Positions 47,206 through 55,917 are shown, counted from the first letter of the stretch. The stretch is 64,000 nt of DNA from Pandoraea anapnoica (GCF_902459765.1 NZ_CABPSP010000013.1:62001-126000); one strand, 5' to 3'. Notes: generated by a model from the letters alone, not told the origin. Made by a program: numbers and translations.

Positions 47206-49220
47206 GTTTCACGCGCAGGTTGCTGCGCTACTACCTGTATTACACGGCGGGATTCCTCGCGTTCGTGCTGATGATCGGCTTGCTTGAGCGCGTCAACGGC
47301 CCGGGTGTGTGGATCGGCTACGCCTTCCTTTTCGTGACGATTGCCGTGTACGCGGTGATCGGTCTTATCTCCCGCACGTCCGACGCAGCCGAGTACTACG
47401 TCGCCGGACGTCGCGTGCCGCCGATGTTCAACGGCATGGCGTGCGCAGCCGACTGGATGAGCGCTGCGTCGTTCATGGGCCTGGCGGGCTCGCTTTACGT
47501 CTCCGGATACGACGGCCTCGCTTACGTCATGGGATGGACGGGGGGGTACTGTCTGGTGGCGTTCTTGCTTGCGCCGTACTTGCGCAAGATGGGGCGCTAC
47601 ACGGTGCCCGACTTTCTGGGCACGCGATACGACAGCAATCTCGTGCGTGCGTTGGGCGTCTTCTCGACGATTCTGTGTTCGTTCGTGTATCTCGTCGCGC
47701 AGATTCAGGGTGTGGGCCTGATCGCGTCGCGCTTTATCGGTGTCGAGTTCACGATCGGAATTTTCTTCGGACTGGCGGGCATTCTCGTCTGCTCGTTCCT
47801 GGGCGGCATGCGCGCCGTGACTTGGACGCAGGTTGCGCAGTACATCATCATGATCACTGCGTTTCTGGTGCCGACGGCGATGATCGGCCATCAGACAGGC
47901 AATGGCTGGTTCCCGCAGTTCAGCTACGGTGAGGCGCTGGCGAAGGTCGAGGTGCTGGAAAAGGAGTTGCGCAATTCTGTGCCGGAGCGAGAGGTGCGCG
48001 ACTACTACCGGGAGCAGGCGGAGCAGATGCAGCGTCGGCTGGACGGGTTGCCGGATACGTTCTTCAGCGAGCGGGCGGAGTTGGAGCGGCAGTTGCTGGA
48101 CACGAAGCGTCGCAACGGGCCGCTGCGGGATGTGAAGGTGCTCGAGGCGAAGCTGGAGGCGTTTCCGCGGGACGTGGGCGAGGCGCAGAACCAGTGGCTG
48201 GAGATGCGCAACCAGTACATCGAGCGCAGCGAGCCGCCGCGTGCGATGACGGAGCCGTTTCCGGCGCGTGACGACACGACGCGTAACTCGCAGCGTCTGA
48301 ATTTCTTGCTGTTGATGGTGTGTCTGATGATCGGAACGGCGAGCTTGCCGCACATTCTGACGCGTTACGGGACGACGGCAACGGTGCAGGGGGCGCGTAG
48401 CTCGGTGGGCTGGACGTTGTTCTTTGTCGCGTTGTTGTATGTGAGTGCGCCAGCGTTGGCGGTGATGCTCAAGTACGACGTGCTGCTGCATCTGGTGGGG
48501 GCGCGCTACGACAACTTGCCGGGATGGGTGACGCAATGGCGTCACGCGACGCCGGTGCAACTGGATATCTCGGACGTCTACCGCGACGGTGTGGTGCAGT
48601 GGGGTGAGATCTGGATGCAGCCGGACATGCTGGTGCTGGCGGGACCGGAGATTGCGGGGCTGCCGTACGTGATATCGGGGTTGGTGGCGGCGGGTGCTTT
48701 GGCGGCGGTGTTGTCGACGGCGGATGGTCTGTTGCTGACGATTGCGAACGCGTTGTCGCACGACGTCTACTTCCACATGGTGGATCGGAATGCGTCGAGT
48801 CAGAAGCGGGTGACGACGTCGAAGATATTGCTGTTGTGCGTGGCGATGTTTGCGTCGTATGTGACGTCGCTGAAGCTGGGGAACATTTTGTTTTTGGTGG
48901 GGGCGGCGTTTTCGTTGGCGGCGTCGTGTCTGTTCCCGGCGCTGGTGCTGGGGGTGTTCTGGAAGCGGACGACGCGTCTGGGCGCGACGGCGGGGATGGT
49001 TAGCGGGTTGTTGGTGTGTGTGTACTACATCATGACGACCTACCCGTTCTTCACCCGCCTGACGGGCTTCGCGGGCACCCGATGGTGGGGTGTGGACCCG
49101 ATCTCGGCGGGGGCGTTCGGCGTGCCGGTGGGGTTCGCGGTGGCGATAGCCTTCAGCTTGATGGGCAGACGCCCCAGCGAGCGCGATCGCCATCTGGTGG
49201 ACCATCTCCGACGCCCGTAA
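47202..49220 (+). CDS. Sodium:solute symporter large subunit (VC_2705 family, ActP-like)
   Basis: 672 residues, 12-13 transmembrane helices of the SSS family. 'AAEYYVAGRRVPPMFNGMACAAD' and 'WMSAASFMGLAGSLYVSGYDG' form the sodium/substrate-site start. A soluble insertion of ~115 residues (about 240-355) rich in Glu/Arg ('KVEVLEKELRNSVPEREVRD' to 'QWLEMRNQYIERSEPPR') is predicted coiled coil and splits the membrane core. Core resumes with 'FLLLMVCLMIGTASLPHIL'. Probable acetate/short carboxylate uptake, by linkage to acs. Confidence 0.92.
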   Translation: MSFTRRLLRYYLYYTAGFLAFVLMIGLLERVNGPGVWIGYAFLFVTIAVYAVIGLISRTSDAAEYYVAGRRVPPMFNGMACAADWMSAASFMGLAGSLYVSGYDGLAYVMGWTGGYCLVAFLLAPYLRKMGRYTVPDFLGTRYDSNLVRALGVFSTILCSFVYLVAQIQGVGLIASRFIGVEFTIGIFFGLAGILVCSFLGGMRAVTWTQVAQYIIMITAFLVPTAMIGHQTGNGWFPQFSYGEALAKVEVLEKELRNSVPEREVRDYYREQAEQMQRRLDGLPDTFFSERAELERQLLDTKRRNGPLRDVKVLEAKLEAFPRDVGEAQNQWLEMRNQYIERSEPPRAMTEPFPARDDTTRNSQRLNFLLLMVCLMIGTASLPHILTRYGTTATVQGARSSVGWTLFFVALLYVSAPALAVMLKYDVLLHLVGARYDNLPGWVTQWRHATPVQLDISDVYRDGVVQWGEIWMQPDMLVLAGPEIAGLPYVISGLVAAGALAAVLSTADGLLLTIANALSHDVYFHMVDRNASSQKRVTTSKILLLCVAMFASYVTSLKLGNILFLVGAAFSLAASCLFPALVLGVFWKRTTRLGATAGMVSGLLVCVYYIMTTYPFFTRLTGFAGTRWWGVDPISAGAFGVPVGFAVAIAFSLMGRRPSERDRHLVDHLRRP

Positions 49221-49286
49221 CGACGGGCGTCCAAAGGAATTTGACGCCGTATTTCACGAAAGAGGGTGAGATGTTGCCGTCGACCT

Positions 49287-49294
49287 GCTATAAT
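49287..49294 (+). promoter_or_regulatory. Extended -10 promoter of the tRNA gene
   Basis: TGCTATAAT ends at 49294, 13 bp before the tRNA. The TATAAT is perfect with an upstream TG; no good -35 stands at 17 bp. Confidence 0.65.
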
Positions 49295-49307
49295 GCGCGA
49301 CCATTCA

Positions 49308-49398
49308 GGAGAGATGGATGAGCGGTTTAAGTCGCACGCCTGGAAAGCGTGTATAGGTTAATAGCCTATCGGGGGTTCGAATCCCCCTCTCTCCGCCA
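49308..49398 (+). tRNA. tRNA-Ser (anticodon GGA)
   Basis: 91 nt including encoded CCA. Acceptor GGAGAGA pairs with TCTCTCC; the anticodon arm CACGC-CTGGAAA-GCGTG presents GGA; a long variable arm (type II) and T-arm GGGGGTTCGAATCCCCC follow. A phage integrase starts 70 bp downstream on the other strand, so the 3' half is the attachment site and stays intact. Confidence 0.96.
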
Positions 49399-49467
49399 CC
49401 AATATCCATGCGGGTTTCCGGGCAGTTTAGGAAACCCGTTTGTGTCACAGATCAGGTGTTGTGTCAT

Positions 49468-50571
49468 TCAACCCGATTTCTTGAGCGGATTCACGCGCTC
49501 AGCCTTCCGACGATAGATGCGCTGCGTTGTCCTGCTATCCGCATGTGAAAGCAGGGCACGCGCTTGCTCGAGCGACTCGGCGTCGCTTGCTGCTTTTGCG
49601 CGTATGTCATGTTCCCCGAAGGGGATCGTCACCTTCGTTTCTGCCATGACTCGGGCCATGAAGTCCGCCCACAACGACTCCCATCCGCCGGCGCGTCCGT
49701 GGTCTTTGACGTAGCACTCCCCCTTACGCGTGCAGAACAGCCAGCGAGACTTTGCTACAGGCCGCGCGGCCTGTGCTTCAGCGACAGCGGCTCGCAGATC
49801 ATCATTCCAGAGATATAGCGTGCGCTTGCCCGTGCTGTTCTTGGTCTTATGCCGTTGTACGTGAATGCCGTCATCGAGGAAATGCACGTCAGGCTCCAGG
49901 CGCAGCAGGTCGCCGCGTGACAGTCCGGTCAGCACCTTCACTCGGATGTATGCCTGGACCGACCGCACGCCGCCCAGCTTGCGCTTCGGCTCGATGGAAA
50001 GGCATTCGTCGATTTCCCAGTCTTCGACGTATCTGTCTCGAGGCTGCTTGCTCTTGAGGCGCACCTCATGTGCGAAAGGGTGTCGCTTGATGTAGCCCCA
50101 CTCGACAGCCTTCGTAAACGCGTGCGAAAGCACCTCGATCTCATGCAGGGCGGCAGTGTATGCCTTCTCACGTTTTATGGTCCCGTCTGGAGCCTTCACC
50201 GCTTTCGTGCGCGCATCGGCGTACGTATAAATGTGATGTGGCTCGATGGCACCGAGCGGCCACGATCCAAACGTTGTGCGCAGCTTTTTCAGCGCTTGCA
50301 GGTTAAGGGTCTGGGTCGTGTTTGCCTTCGTCGGTATCACTTCGAGCGCGTAGCGGCTGAGCAGCTCGCCAATGTTGCGAGCAGGGTCAAGCGTGCCGAT
50401 GCGATTCGCCCATTCACGATAGGCTTCCGCCAACGTCTTCCCGAGCCGGAATCGCTTCTTTCCATCCCAGGCACGCTCGAGTCCGGGGGGCACACGGTAG
50501 TAGTACGCGCCGTGTGTGAACTGCCAGCGGACTGGCAGCGGCTGGTTTTCCTTGTTTCGCTTGCGAGGCAT
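49468..50571 (-). CDS. int: Prophage tyrosine integrase
   Basis: 367 residues. N-terminal arm-binding region, SAM-like core-binding domain (residues ~65-160) and catalytic domain. Catalytic residues: Arg in 'VLTGLSRGDLLRL', the His-x-x-Arg box 'FGEHDIRAKAASD', His in 'LLSHADSRTTQ' and the Tyr nucleophile in 'RIYRRKAE'. The gene points toward the tRNA-Ser attachment site. Stop and start with the DUF4224 gene are adjacent. Confidence 0.95.
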   Translation of the reverse strand: MPRKRNKENQPLPVRWQFTHGAYYYRVPPGLERAWDGKKRFRLGKTLAEAYREWANRIGTLDPARNIGELLSRYALEVIPTKANTTQTLNLQALKKLRTTFGSWPLGAIEPHHIYTYADARTKAVKAPDGTIKREKAYTAALHEIEVLSHAFTKAVEWGYIKRHPFAHEVRLKSKQPRDRYVEDWEIDECLSIEPKRKLGGVRSVQAYIRVKVLTGLSRGDLLRLEPDVHFLDDGIHVQRHKTKNSTGKRTLYLWNDDLRAAVAEAQAARPVAKSRWLFCTRKGECYVKDHGRAGGWESLWADFMARVMAETKVTIPFGEHDIRAKAASDAESLEQARALLSHADSRTTQRIYRRKAERVNPLKKSG

Positions 50572-50805
50572 TTACAGGGTGCTCCTATCGATCTCATAAG
50601 CGCGTTGCCGCGTCTGGGTTTTGGTCGTGCCGCCAAGTGCTTGCTCCACGTGCGAACGAAGCACCAGCAAGCTGCCGTCGGGCCTGACTTTGTGTTCAAT
50701 GCCGAGGGCGGATAAAACGAGCGTCTGTGACTTATGCCGGACGCGTCCGGTCATCTCTCGGATCTCGCTTTGGGTCAGAAAAATTGGGCATACGGGCAAG
50801 CTCAC
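50572..50805 (-). CDS. DUF4224 protein, probable excisionase-like partner of the integrase
   Basis: 77 residues from a GTG at 50805, preceded by an ideal AAGGAGGTG box and overlapping the primase stop as GTGA. The motif 'IFLTQSEIREMTGRVRHKSQ' and 'LGIEHKVRPDGSLLVLRSHVEQ' is the DUF4224 domain. These small proteins sit next to integrases in many prophages and may act as directionality factors; that role is inferred. Confidence 0.85.
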   Translation of the reverse strand: MSLPVCPIFLTQSEIREMTGRVRHKSQTLVLSALGIEHKVRPDGSLLVLRSHVEQALGGTTKTQTRQRAYEIDRSTL

Positions 50806-53513
50806 GACACCTCCTTCGTGAACAGCCAGCACTTGATTGTTGTCGGTGCCGTGGGATTGCCGTCGCGTGCGTAGATCGCGCTTTTGACGGTCGTGTACTC
50901 GATGAAGCGACGGCGTTTGCTCGTGCGCAGCACCTGCTTGAGATCGCGGAGCAGGGGGATCTGCTGGCGCCTGTCGGCTGCGACCTGCACGAAGTGGTTG
51001 AGGTTCACCGCGATCAGTTCGGGATCGTGCGAGTGATTCAGGCGGGGATGGTCGGCACCGTCGAGATAGTCGAATGCCTCCCAGAACTCGCGCACCATTG
51101 GGTGATCGTCGTTAATTGCCTCCTGCCGCTCGCGCGCCATCGTTTCAATCTGACCGGCTAGTGCGGACTTCTGCTCGTCGGTGAGCGCTACGACGTAGCA
51201 CAGGGCATCGGCCAACGCCATGAGCTGGCCGTGGTTCTTCGCGATACGCGTGGACTTGATGCCGGGCAGCGTGAGCAGCGCCTTTTCGTGGACGGCCGAT
51301 TGCTCTTCCACTGTCTTGAGGATCTTTGCCTCAGCCTTCGCCGCATTGAGGATGAAGCCCGAGACGGCTTCGGTCGAGAGGCTTTCCAGAGTGATCGCAG
51401 CCTCTCGCGTGCGCGGCGTTTGACCGGACGTGTCGAAGTGCAAATGCACGATGCGCTGCAGGATCGGAGCGGAGGCGTTCACGGTGGCGTTTTGGCTGAT
51501 GACGACAGCGCCGCGGAACGGAGGCTCGTACGTCTCGTTGCCGCCGGTCGCCATGCCTCGGGCGCGCACGCTGCGGCCGTTGTACGCCGTTTTCAGCTCG
51601 TCCCAATCAAACGACTTCACGTGTGTTTTGTCCTCGCCGATGCGCTCTCGGTCGGACTCGATCAGGACGACGGGTAGACCCGACACCTGGGCGAAGTTGC
51701 GTGCCCGCGCTGCCAGGGACGACTTGCTTGGGTCGAAGCCCTCGTAGTCGCGTCGGCCGAACAGCTTCCAGAGGAATTCGATCAGCGTGGACTTGCCCGC
51801 GCCAGCCTCGCCGACGATCTCAAGAAATGGATACGATTTCTGCGCGGCGCGGATCTGCTCGGCGAAAAGCGAGCCGAGCCAGTAGGCCAGTGCTGCGAGT
51901 CCCTTGGCACCGAAACACGTCCACAGCAGCTTCAGCCAGTCGTCCTGATACTCCTTCGCGTCGTCGTTGATGGAGAGCGCCACGGATTGATTTAGGGACT
52001 TTACGGCCAGCTTGCCGATCTCGAAAAAGTCTTCGCCGTTGATCTGGTGCACGCGACCATCCTTGATGGCGAGATCACCCAGAACGTAGCAACCGTGCTC
52101 GCGGCTGTAACCGATGAAGTCAATCGTCTCCACGCTCTTGATGTTGAAGAGCTGGCGCTCCATCATCCGCTCGAGCATGCCGCTCGTTCCGGAATAGACC
52201 GCACCCGGGGCGATTCCGAGCAGTCGCTTCTTAAACTCGCTGGCCGTGGAGATCTGCGAGCTGGAGAACGTGTTCTTCACGGCAGGGCCATCGTGCGGGA
52301 ATTGCACGCGAAAGTAATACCAGCTCTCGTCGGTGATGCGGTTCTGTTGGAAGTACAAGGGCATCGGAAAGCAGTTAGCGATCGGGCGAATGCTTCCCGC
52401 CTGCTGCAACGCCTTTTCGCGCTTCTGTTCGTCGTTCATGTCTGCGGCGTGCGGGCCGTCTTCGATCTCGTCGCGAGCTTTGTTGTATCGATCAAGGTCG
52501 AACTTGAACCAGTACAGTCGCTTGCCGAATTCAAAGTCGAACTCTGAGCGGTGGCCGTCGCTGTGCGAGTACATGAGCATGCCCTTCTCGCTAGCACTCT
52601 TTGCGATAAGCACCGCGCCGTGATGGCGGTACTCAATCAAACCGTCCGTGGATAGACGGTGACGTTTCGCGTTGTCATGGTGCCTGTCGAGCAGGTGTAA
52701 GTCGCTCCAGTCGAGTTTGCGTCCTCCGCTCTGCGGGATCTGGGCGGCCGAACACCTCCAGCCTGACTCACGTGCGCGCTCGACGTGCTTGCGGGTAAAA
52801 CTGCTGCCCGCAGCATCGCCGTCAAGTGCCCAGACGAGGGTAGGGCGATCATTTCCTGATTCAGACAACACCATTGCGAGGTCGCGAAGCGCATGCTCTG
52901 GGTAGTTGTTGCACGACATCAAAGCCACGGCCGCTATACCGTGGTGATGGAGGGCGATTGCATCGAAGATGCCTTCGACGAGCCAAAGCTCGCGGACGCT
53001 TTGAAATACAAGGACCGGCGGCTTCCACCATTGCCCTTGATATTGGAGGCCGGGATTGAAGCGCGCTTTCTTCTTGCCGAAGCGACCCGGCTTGTCGATG
53101 AGTCGCTCCCAATAGCCACCAGCAAACGGAAAGCGCACAGTCGACGTGCCCGCGTTCGCCTCGCGGTCGAAATACTGCTCCTGGGTGTACCACCCGCCGA
53201 CAACGGAAACGTCGAAGCCGCGTGCCTCCCGCATGTACGCGTCGGCAGCTGCGTTGGGATTGGTTTCGGTGGGCGTCTGGTAGCGATCTGTCCAGCTCTC
53301 GAAGAGGTCGGGGTAGATCTCCTTCACGTGACCTTCCCACGCGCACTTACTCAGGCGACCACAACGAAGAACCCACGGTTGTTCGGCGTGCGTGTAAAGC
53401 TCCTTCTGGCCGCATTTTGGGCACACCCCTTGGCGCAAGTAGCCGCCGCGTTCCTTGAATTGGTAGTCGTTCAGAAGACGGGGAAGAAGTTCGTTGTGAA
53501 GGCTGTCGTTCAT
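50802..53513 (-). CDS. Phage primase/helicase
   Basis: 903 residues. N-terminal zinc ribbon ('CPKCGQKELYTH', 'LRCGRLSKCAW'), then a Toprim-like region with 'ELWLVEGIFDAIALHHHGIAA' and 'LVWALDGDAAGSSFTRKH' (acidic metal residues). The C-terminal helicase has Walker A 'EIVGEAGAGKSTLIEFLW' at ~residue 575. Initiates phage replication; unlike P2 gpA it is not a rolling-circle nickase, so the replication module differs from P2 itself. Confidence 0.9.
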   Translation of the reverse strand: MNDSLHNELLPRLLNDYQFKERGGYLRQGVCPKCGQKELYTHAEQPWVLRCGRLSKCAWEGHVKEIYPDLFESWTDRYQTPTETNPNAAADAYMREARGFDVSVVGGWYTQEQYFDREANAGTSTVRFPFAGGYWERLIDKPGRFGKKKARFNPGLQYQGQWWKPPVLVFQSVRELWLVEGIFDAIALHHHGIAAVALMSCNNYPEHALRDLAMVLSESGNDRPTLVWALDGDAAGSSFTRKHVERARESGWRCSAAQIPQSGGRKLDWSDLHLLDRHHDNAKRHRLSTDGLIEYRHHGAVLIAKSASEKGMLMYSHSDGHRSEFDFEFGKRLYWFKFDLDRYNKARDEIEDGPHAADMNDEQKREKALQQAGSIRPIANCFPMPLYFQQNRITDESWYYFRVQFPHDGPAVKNTFSSSQISTASEFKKRLLGIAPGAVYSGTSGMLERMMERQLFNIKSVETIDFIGYSREHGCYVLGDLAIKDGRVHQINGEDFFEIGKLAVKSLNQSVALSINDDAKEYQDDWLKLLWTCFGAKGLAALAYWLGSLFAEQIRAAQKSYPFLEIVGEAGAGKSTLIEFLWKLFGRRDYEGFDPSKSSLAARARNFAQVSGLPVVLIESDRERIGEDKTHVKSFDWDELKTAYNGRSVRARGMATGGNETYEPPFRGAVVISQNATVNASAPILQRIVHLHFDTSGQTPRTREAAITLESLSTEAVSGFILNAAKAEAKILKTVEEQSAVHEKALLTLPGIKSTRIAKNHGQLMALADALCYVVALTDEQKSALAGQIETMARERQEAINDDHPMVREFWEAFDYLDGADHPRLNHSHDPELIAVNLNHFVQVAADRRQQIPLLRDLKQVLRTSKRRRFIEYTTVKSAIYARDGNPTAPTTIKCWLFTKEVS

Positions 53514-53524
53514 GGTCTTGTTCG

Positions 53525-53773
53525 TTAATACTTGGCGACTTCGTCGGGGTGCAATGCGCGCCAGCGCATGAACGGTTCGCGGATCTCACTCAAGAAAACT
53601 GACGCGGCCCTTTCGTCGGCATCCAGCTCGCGCCGCGAACCGACATTGCATTTGAGACGGATAAGCTCGACGGCATCATCCGGAGTGAATGCATGGCCAG
53701 AGATGTCCTCGAGCCACGCGAGAAATACGCGGTCGTTACACCAGATACCCGCGAGTCGAGCGAGGCCCTTCAT
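53525..53773 (-). CDS. Small prophage protein, function unknown
   Basis: 82 residues, acidic and helical, containing 'SGHAFTPDDAVELIRLKCN' and 'DADERAASVFLSEIREPFMRW'. No recognised family. Sits in the leftward early operon, 12 bp before the primase gene. Confidence 0.6.
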   Translation of the reverse strand: MKGLARLAGIWCNDRVFLAWLEDISGHAFTPDDAVELIRLKCNVGSRRELDADERAASVFLSEIREPFMRWRALHPDEVAKY

Positions 53774-53794
53774 TGGGTGTTCTCCTTCTCCGGA

Positions 53795-54055
53795 TCAAGC
53801 GTGTCCGGCCGGAAATTCCGACAGCTCGACAACGAAGGGAACGACCAGGCTTTCCACGGTGAGGCCGAAGCCGTACGTCCAGCCGCCATCCATTTGCGGC
53901 AGCGGGCAAACCGTGGGCCGGTAGCCGAGGGCGTGTCCGGCATCGATGGCTTCCTCAAGCGTGCGTCCGCGATGTTCAAGCATGAAGCTCACGGCAGCGG
54001 CGGGTACGAGGAACTCGGGGAACGAGGCGGGTAAGCCGAAGGTGCGAATGTTCAT
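53795..54055 (-). CDS. Small prophage protein, function unknown
   Basis: 86 residues from ATG 54055, which overlaps the preceding stop as ATGA. Soluble, with 'PAAAVSFMLEHRGRTLEEAI' and 'ALGYRPTVCPLPQMDGGWTY'. No family recognised. In the early operon. Confidence 0.6.
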   Translation of the reverse strand: MNIRTFGLPASFPEFLVPAAAVSFMLEHRGRTLEEAIDAGHALGYRPTVCPLPQMDGGWTYGFGLTVESLVVPFVVELSEFPAGHA

Positions 54056-54192
54056 CGCGCACCCCCAAGCCACGCGACGATGCGTGCTATTGCGCGACGA
54101 ATGCCGCGCTGGCGAACATACGGGCCTTCGATGGTGTAGCCGCCAAGGGCAGAGCGGTGAATCAGGTCACTACGGATATTGCGGTGGCGCAT
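54052..54192 (-). CDS. Short basic prophage protein (46 residues)
   Basis: ATG 54192 to TGA 54052. Highly basic, ending 'RAIARIVAWLGGAR', which could be an amphipathic helix. The four-base overlap with the next gene and operon spacing support expression. No family recognised. Confidence 0.55.
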   Translation of the reverse strand: MRHRNIRSDLIHRSALGGYTIEGPYVRQRGIRRAIARIVAWLGGAR

Positions 54193-54209
54193 GATTACTC
54201 CAGCTGTGG

Positions 54210-54425
54210 TTATTCGCGGTCGCCGGCGGCGAGACGCTTTACGTCGGGCCTGGTGAACTCGCGGGGTTGTGGCAGCGGCGGGGCCGGCCGGTTTAGGGCG
54301 CAGCGGGCGACGATTGCCAAAGTGGTTCGCATGAACGGGGAGAGCGCTTCGACCGGCGTTTCTTCCAGCCCCATCGCTCGTTGTGCGCGACGCAGCTCAT
54401 CGGGCGAAAAAACATCTGCATTCAT
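54210..54425 (-). CDS. Small prophage protein, function unknown
   Basis: 71 residues, with 'FSPDELRRAQRAMGLEETPV' helical N-terminus and a Pro/Arg-rich C-terminus. Operon member. Separated from the upstream ogr-like gene by a terminator, so it may have its own promoter or be read through. Confidence 0.6.
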   Translation of the reverse strand: MNADVFSPDELRRAQRAMGLEETPVEALSPFMRTTLAIVARCALNRPAPPLPQPREFTRPDVKRLAAGDRE

Positions 54426-54457
54426 CGTTGTCGCCTTCCGTTCAAGAAAATTTGGGC

Positions 54458-54498
54458 AAAAAAATCCCCTCGCGCCGTAGGGGGCACGATGCGAGGGG
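54458..54498 (-). terminator. Internal terminator after the ogr-like gene
   Basis: On the minus strand CCCCTCGC ... GCGAGGGG followed by A and seven T. Stem arms are exact over 8 bp with a 17-base loop. Confidence 0.75.
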
Positions 54499-54525
54499 CA
54501 ACTCGGGGTGATTCGGTTTTGCGCG

Positions 54526-54780
54526 TTACGCGGTGCTGTTCAGCAGATCCAACTGTCGGTCGTCGTCATGCTTTAGCTTTGCCTTGCCCGCCGGGATGAA
54601 CACGGTCGGGTCAGGTGACTGACTCGGTGCCAGCGTGTGAACTATCGAAAGCAACGCCATACAGGTGAAGGCGCATTCGACGTTCTCGCACTGGTAGTAC
54701 AACTGGCTTGTCTGACGAGTCACGGTGCGGCTGGTGCGGATCTTCAAACGTTGCGCGCAGTGTGGGCAGCTCAGTTTCAT
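54526..54780 (-). CDS. Ogr/Delta-type zinc-finger late-gene activator
   Basis: 84 residues. The ogr zinc finger is clear: 'KLSCPHCAQRLKIRTSR' and 'QLYYQCENVECAFTCMA', with Cys pairs spaced as in P2 Ogr. Activates late tail and capsid operons through RNA polymerase alpha. In P2 ogr lies next to D; here it sits in the early operon on the far side of the repressor. Confidence 0.9.
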   Translation of the reverse strand: MKLSCPHCAQRLKIRTSRTVTRQTSQLYYQCENVECAFTCMALLSIVHTLAPSQSPDPTVFIPAGKAKLKHDDDRQLDLLNSTA

Positions 54781-54971
54781 TGCGCGCTTCCTTGCTTCTT
54801 GACTTCGTACATCGCGCGACGCCTGCCAGCGACGCGCTCCATCTGTTCACGCATGCGGGCCTTCAAAAGCCACGTTGCGGCCTCTTCGATGCTCGGCAGA
54901 TTTAGCGTCCCGCGGATTTCTTCGATCAACTCCAGCTCGCTGTCGCTAACGGCAATTTCAAGTTCCGGCAT
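54777..54971 (-). CDS. Small prophage regulator-like protein
   Basis: 64 residues from ATG 54971. 'DSELELIEEIRGTLNLPSIE' plus 'EAATWLLKARMREQMERV' resembles a ribbon-helix-helix-type DNA-binding helix pair. Its stop overlaps the ogr-like start (ATGA), so the two are coupled. Function unproven. Confidence 0.6.
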   Translation of the reverse strand: MPELEIAVSDSELELIEEIRGTLNLPSIEEAATWLLKARMREQMERVAGRRRAMYEVKKQGSAQ

Positions 54972-54999
54972 CTGATGAGCGGCTCTTCGTCGACTTCGA

Positions 55000-55203
55000 T
55001 TACGCAGCGTCGCGCGATACATTGCTCGCCAGGCCGAACGCTTCGGATGCCTGACGCAGCAGCAGCTGGCGGGCGAGCGTGGCCGGCTGTTCGCCGAGGT
55101 ACTGCGCCATCGAGGTGATGACGGCCCATTCGGCATCGTTGAGCCGGAGCGTCATACGGTTATCGCGGATACTTTTCGGATCGGGATACACGGCGACCTC
55201 CAT
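55000..55203 (-). CDS. Small ribbon-helix-helix-like prophage protein
   Basis: 67 residues. 'DNRMTLRLNDAEWAVITSMA' followed by 'LGEQPATLARQLLLRQASE' fits a short beta strand and two helices. Likely DNA-binding. Follows the next regulator by 10 bp in the leftward operon. Confidence 0.6.
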   Translation of the reverse strand: MEVAVYPDPKSIRDNRMTLRLNDAEWAVITSMAQYLGEQPATLARQLLLRQASEAFGLASNVSRDAA

Positions 55204-55213
55204 TCGGAGCGGA

Positions 55214-55417
55214 CTAGGGGCGGGCGTCAGCTTGTGGCTCGTAGGCGGCTAGGCCGAGAAGAATGAGGCGTCGCGCCATGCTCGACGTCGAGCAATTTTC
55301 TGCGCGGGAGATTTGAAGGACGTTGGCGCGCTCTTCGGGCGTAAGGCGGGTGTAGATCGGCTTATCCGACATAACGCCCCGCGGAGCGCGGCGTAACGGC
55401 TTCTTTTCAGCTGTCAT
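55214..55417 (-). CDS. Small ribbon-helix-helix-like protein, first gene of leftward operon
   Basis: 67 residues from ATG 55417. 'SDKPIYTRLTPEERANVLQI' and 'AENCSTSSMARRLILLGLAAY' fit an Arc/MetJ-like fold. Being first after the twin operators it resembles a Cro/Cox-type early switch gene. A shorter start at Met 55372 is possible. Confidence 0.6.
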   Translation of the reverse strand: MTAEKKPLRRAPRGVMSDKPIYTRLTPEERANVLQISRAENCSTSSMARRLILLGLAAYEPQADARP

Positions 55418-55459
55418 GACGATATACTTGGGAGAATTAACCTTGCACAAACACATTAT

Positions 55460-55506
55460 TTGCAGAAATCTGCAATGTGTCAATATGGATTTGCAGAAAT
55501 ATGCAA
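55460..55506. promoter_or_regulatory. Twin operators of the prophage repressor
   Basis: O1 TTGCAGAAATCTGCAA (55460-55475) is nearly a perfect palindrome; O2 TTGCAGAAATATGCAA (55491-55506) differs by one base. Centres are 31 bp apart, three helical turns. O2 covers the repressor start codon (55501), and O1 lies over the leftward promoter region. The layout implies repression of the early operon and autorepression. Confidence 0.85.
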
Positions 55507-55917
55507 ATTAACGAACGACTCGCTGCAGAGCGAGAGCGTCTCCGGCTGACTCAAACTGAGATGGCGAAGCGGCTGGGCGTGGCTTTTCGCACCTACTGCG
55601 ACTACGAAGCCGGTAAGAGCCAACCGAAGGCGGGCACACTTGCAGCTGCGAGGGAGATCGGCGCGGACGTCATGTACATCCTTACCGGTGAGGTGGGTGA
55701 ATCGGCCCTGTCGCTGGAGGAAGCCAATCTTCTGGCGCGCTATCGAGAGGCGTCTGATGCCGTCAAGGCGGCCGCACTTGGCGCGTTGATCGGGGGCGCA
55801 GCGCCTGCCGGTGTCCAGCAGACTTTCCACAGTGGTGTGAATATCGGCCAAAACGTCACCGGTGATGTGACTGGTTCGAGCACGTTTGCCTTCGGCGCTG
55901 AAAAGAAAAAGAAGTAG
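55501..55917 (+). CDS. Prophage HTH repressor (no protease domain)
   Basis: 138 residues. Cro/CI-type helix-turn-helix in residues 1-60 ('RLRLTQTEMAKRLGVAFRTY', 'CDYEAGKSQPKAGTL'). A short helical middle region and a glycine/threonine-rich tail 'NIGQNVTGDVTGSSTFAFG' then a Lys run follow. There is no LexA-like Ser/Lys peptidase, so SOS cleavage is unlikely. The start codon lies inside operator O2, leaving little leader. An upstream in-frame GTG (55477) is an alternative. Confidence 0.87.
   Translation: MQINERLAAERERLRLTQTEMAKRLGVAFRTYCDYEAGKSQPKAGTLAAAREIGADVMYILTGEVGESALSLEEANLLARYREASDAVKAAALGALIGGAAPAGVQQTFHSGVNIGQNVTGDVTGSSTFAFGAEKKKK

Noticed and set aside
47196-49205. Minus-strand open frame of 669 codons opposite the symporter
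   Set aside because: Low-complexity Arg/His/Gln translation mirroring a convincing 13-helix symporter; shadow frame.
49274-49279. TTGCCG as a -35 box for the tRNA-Ser promoter
   Set aside because: Only nine bases separate it from TATAAT, too short; an extended -10 explains the promoter better.
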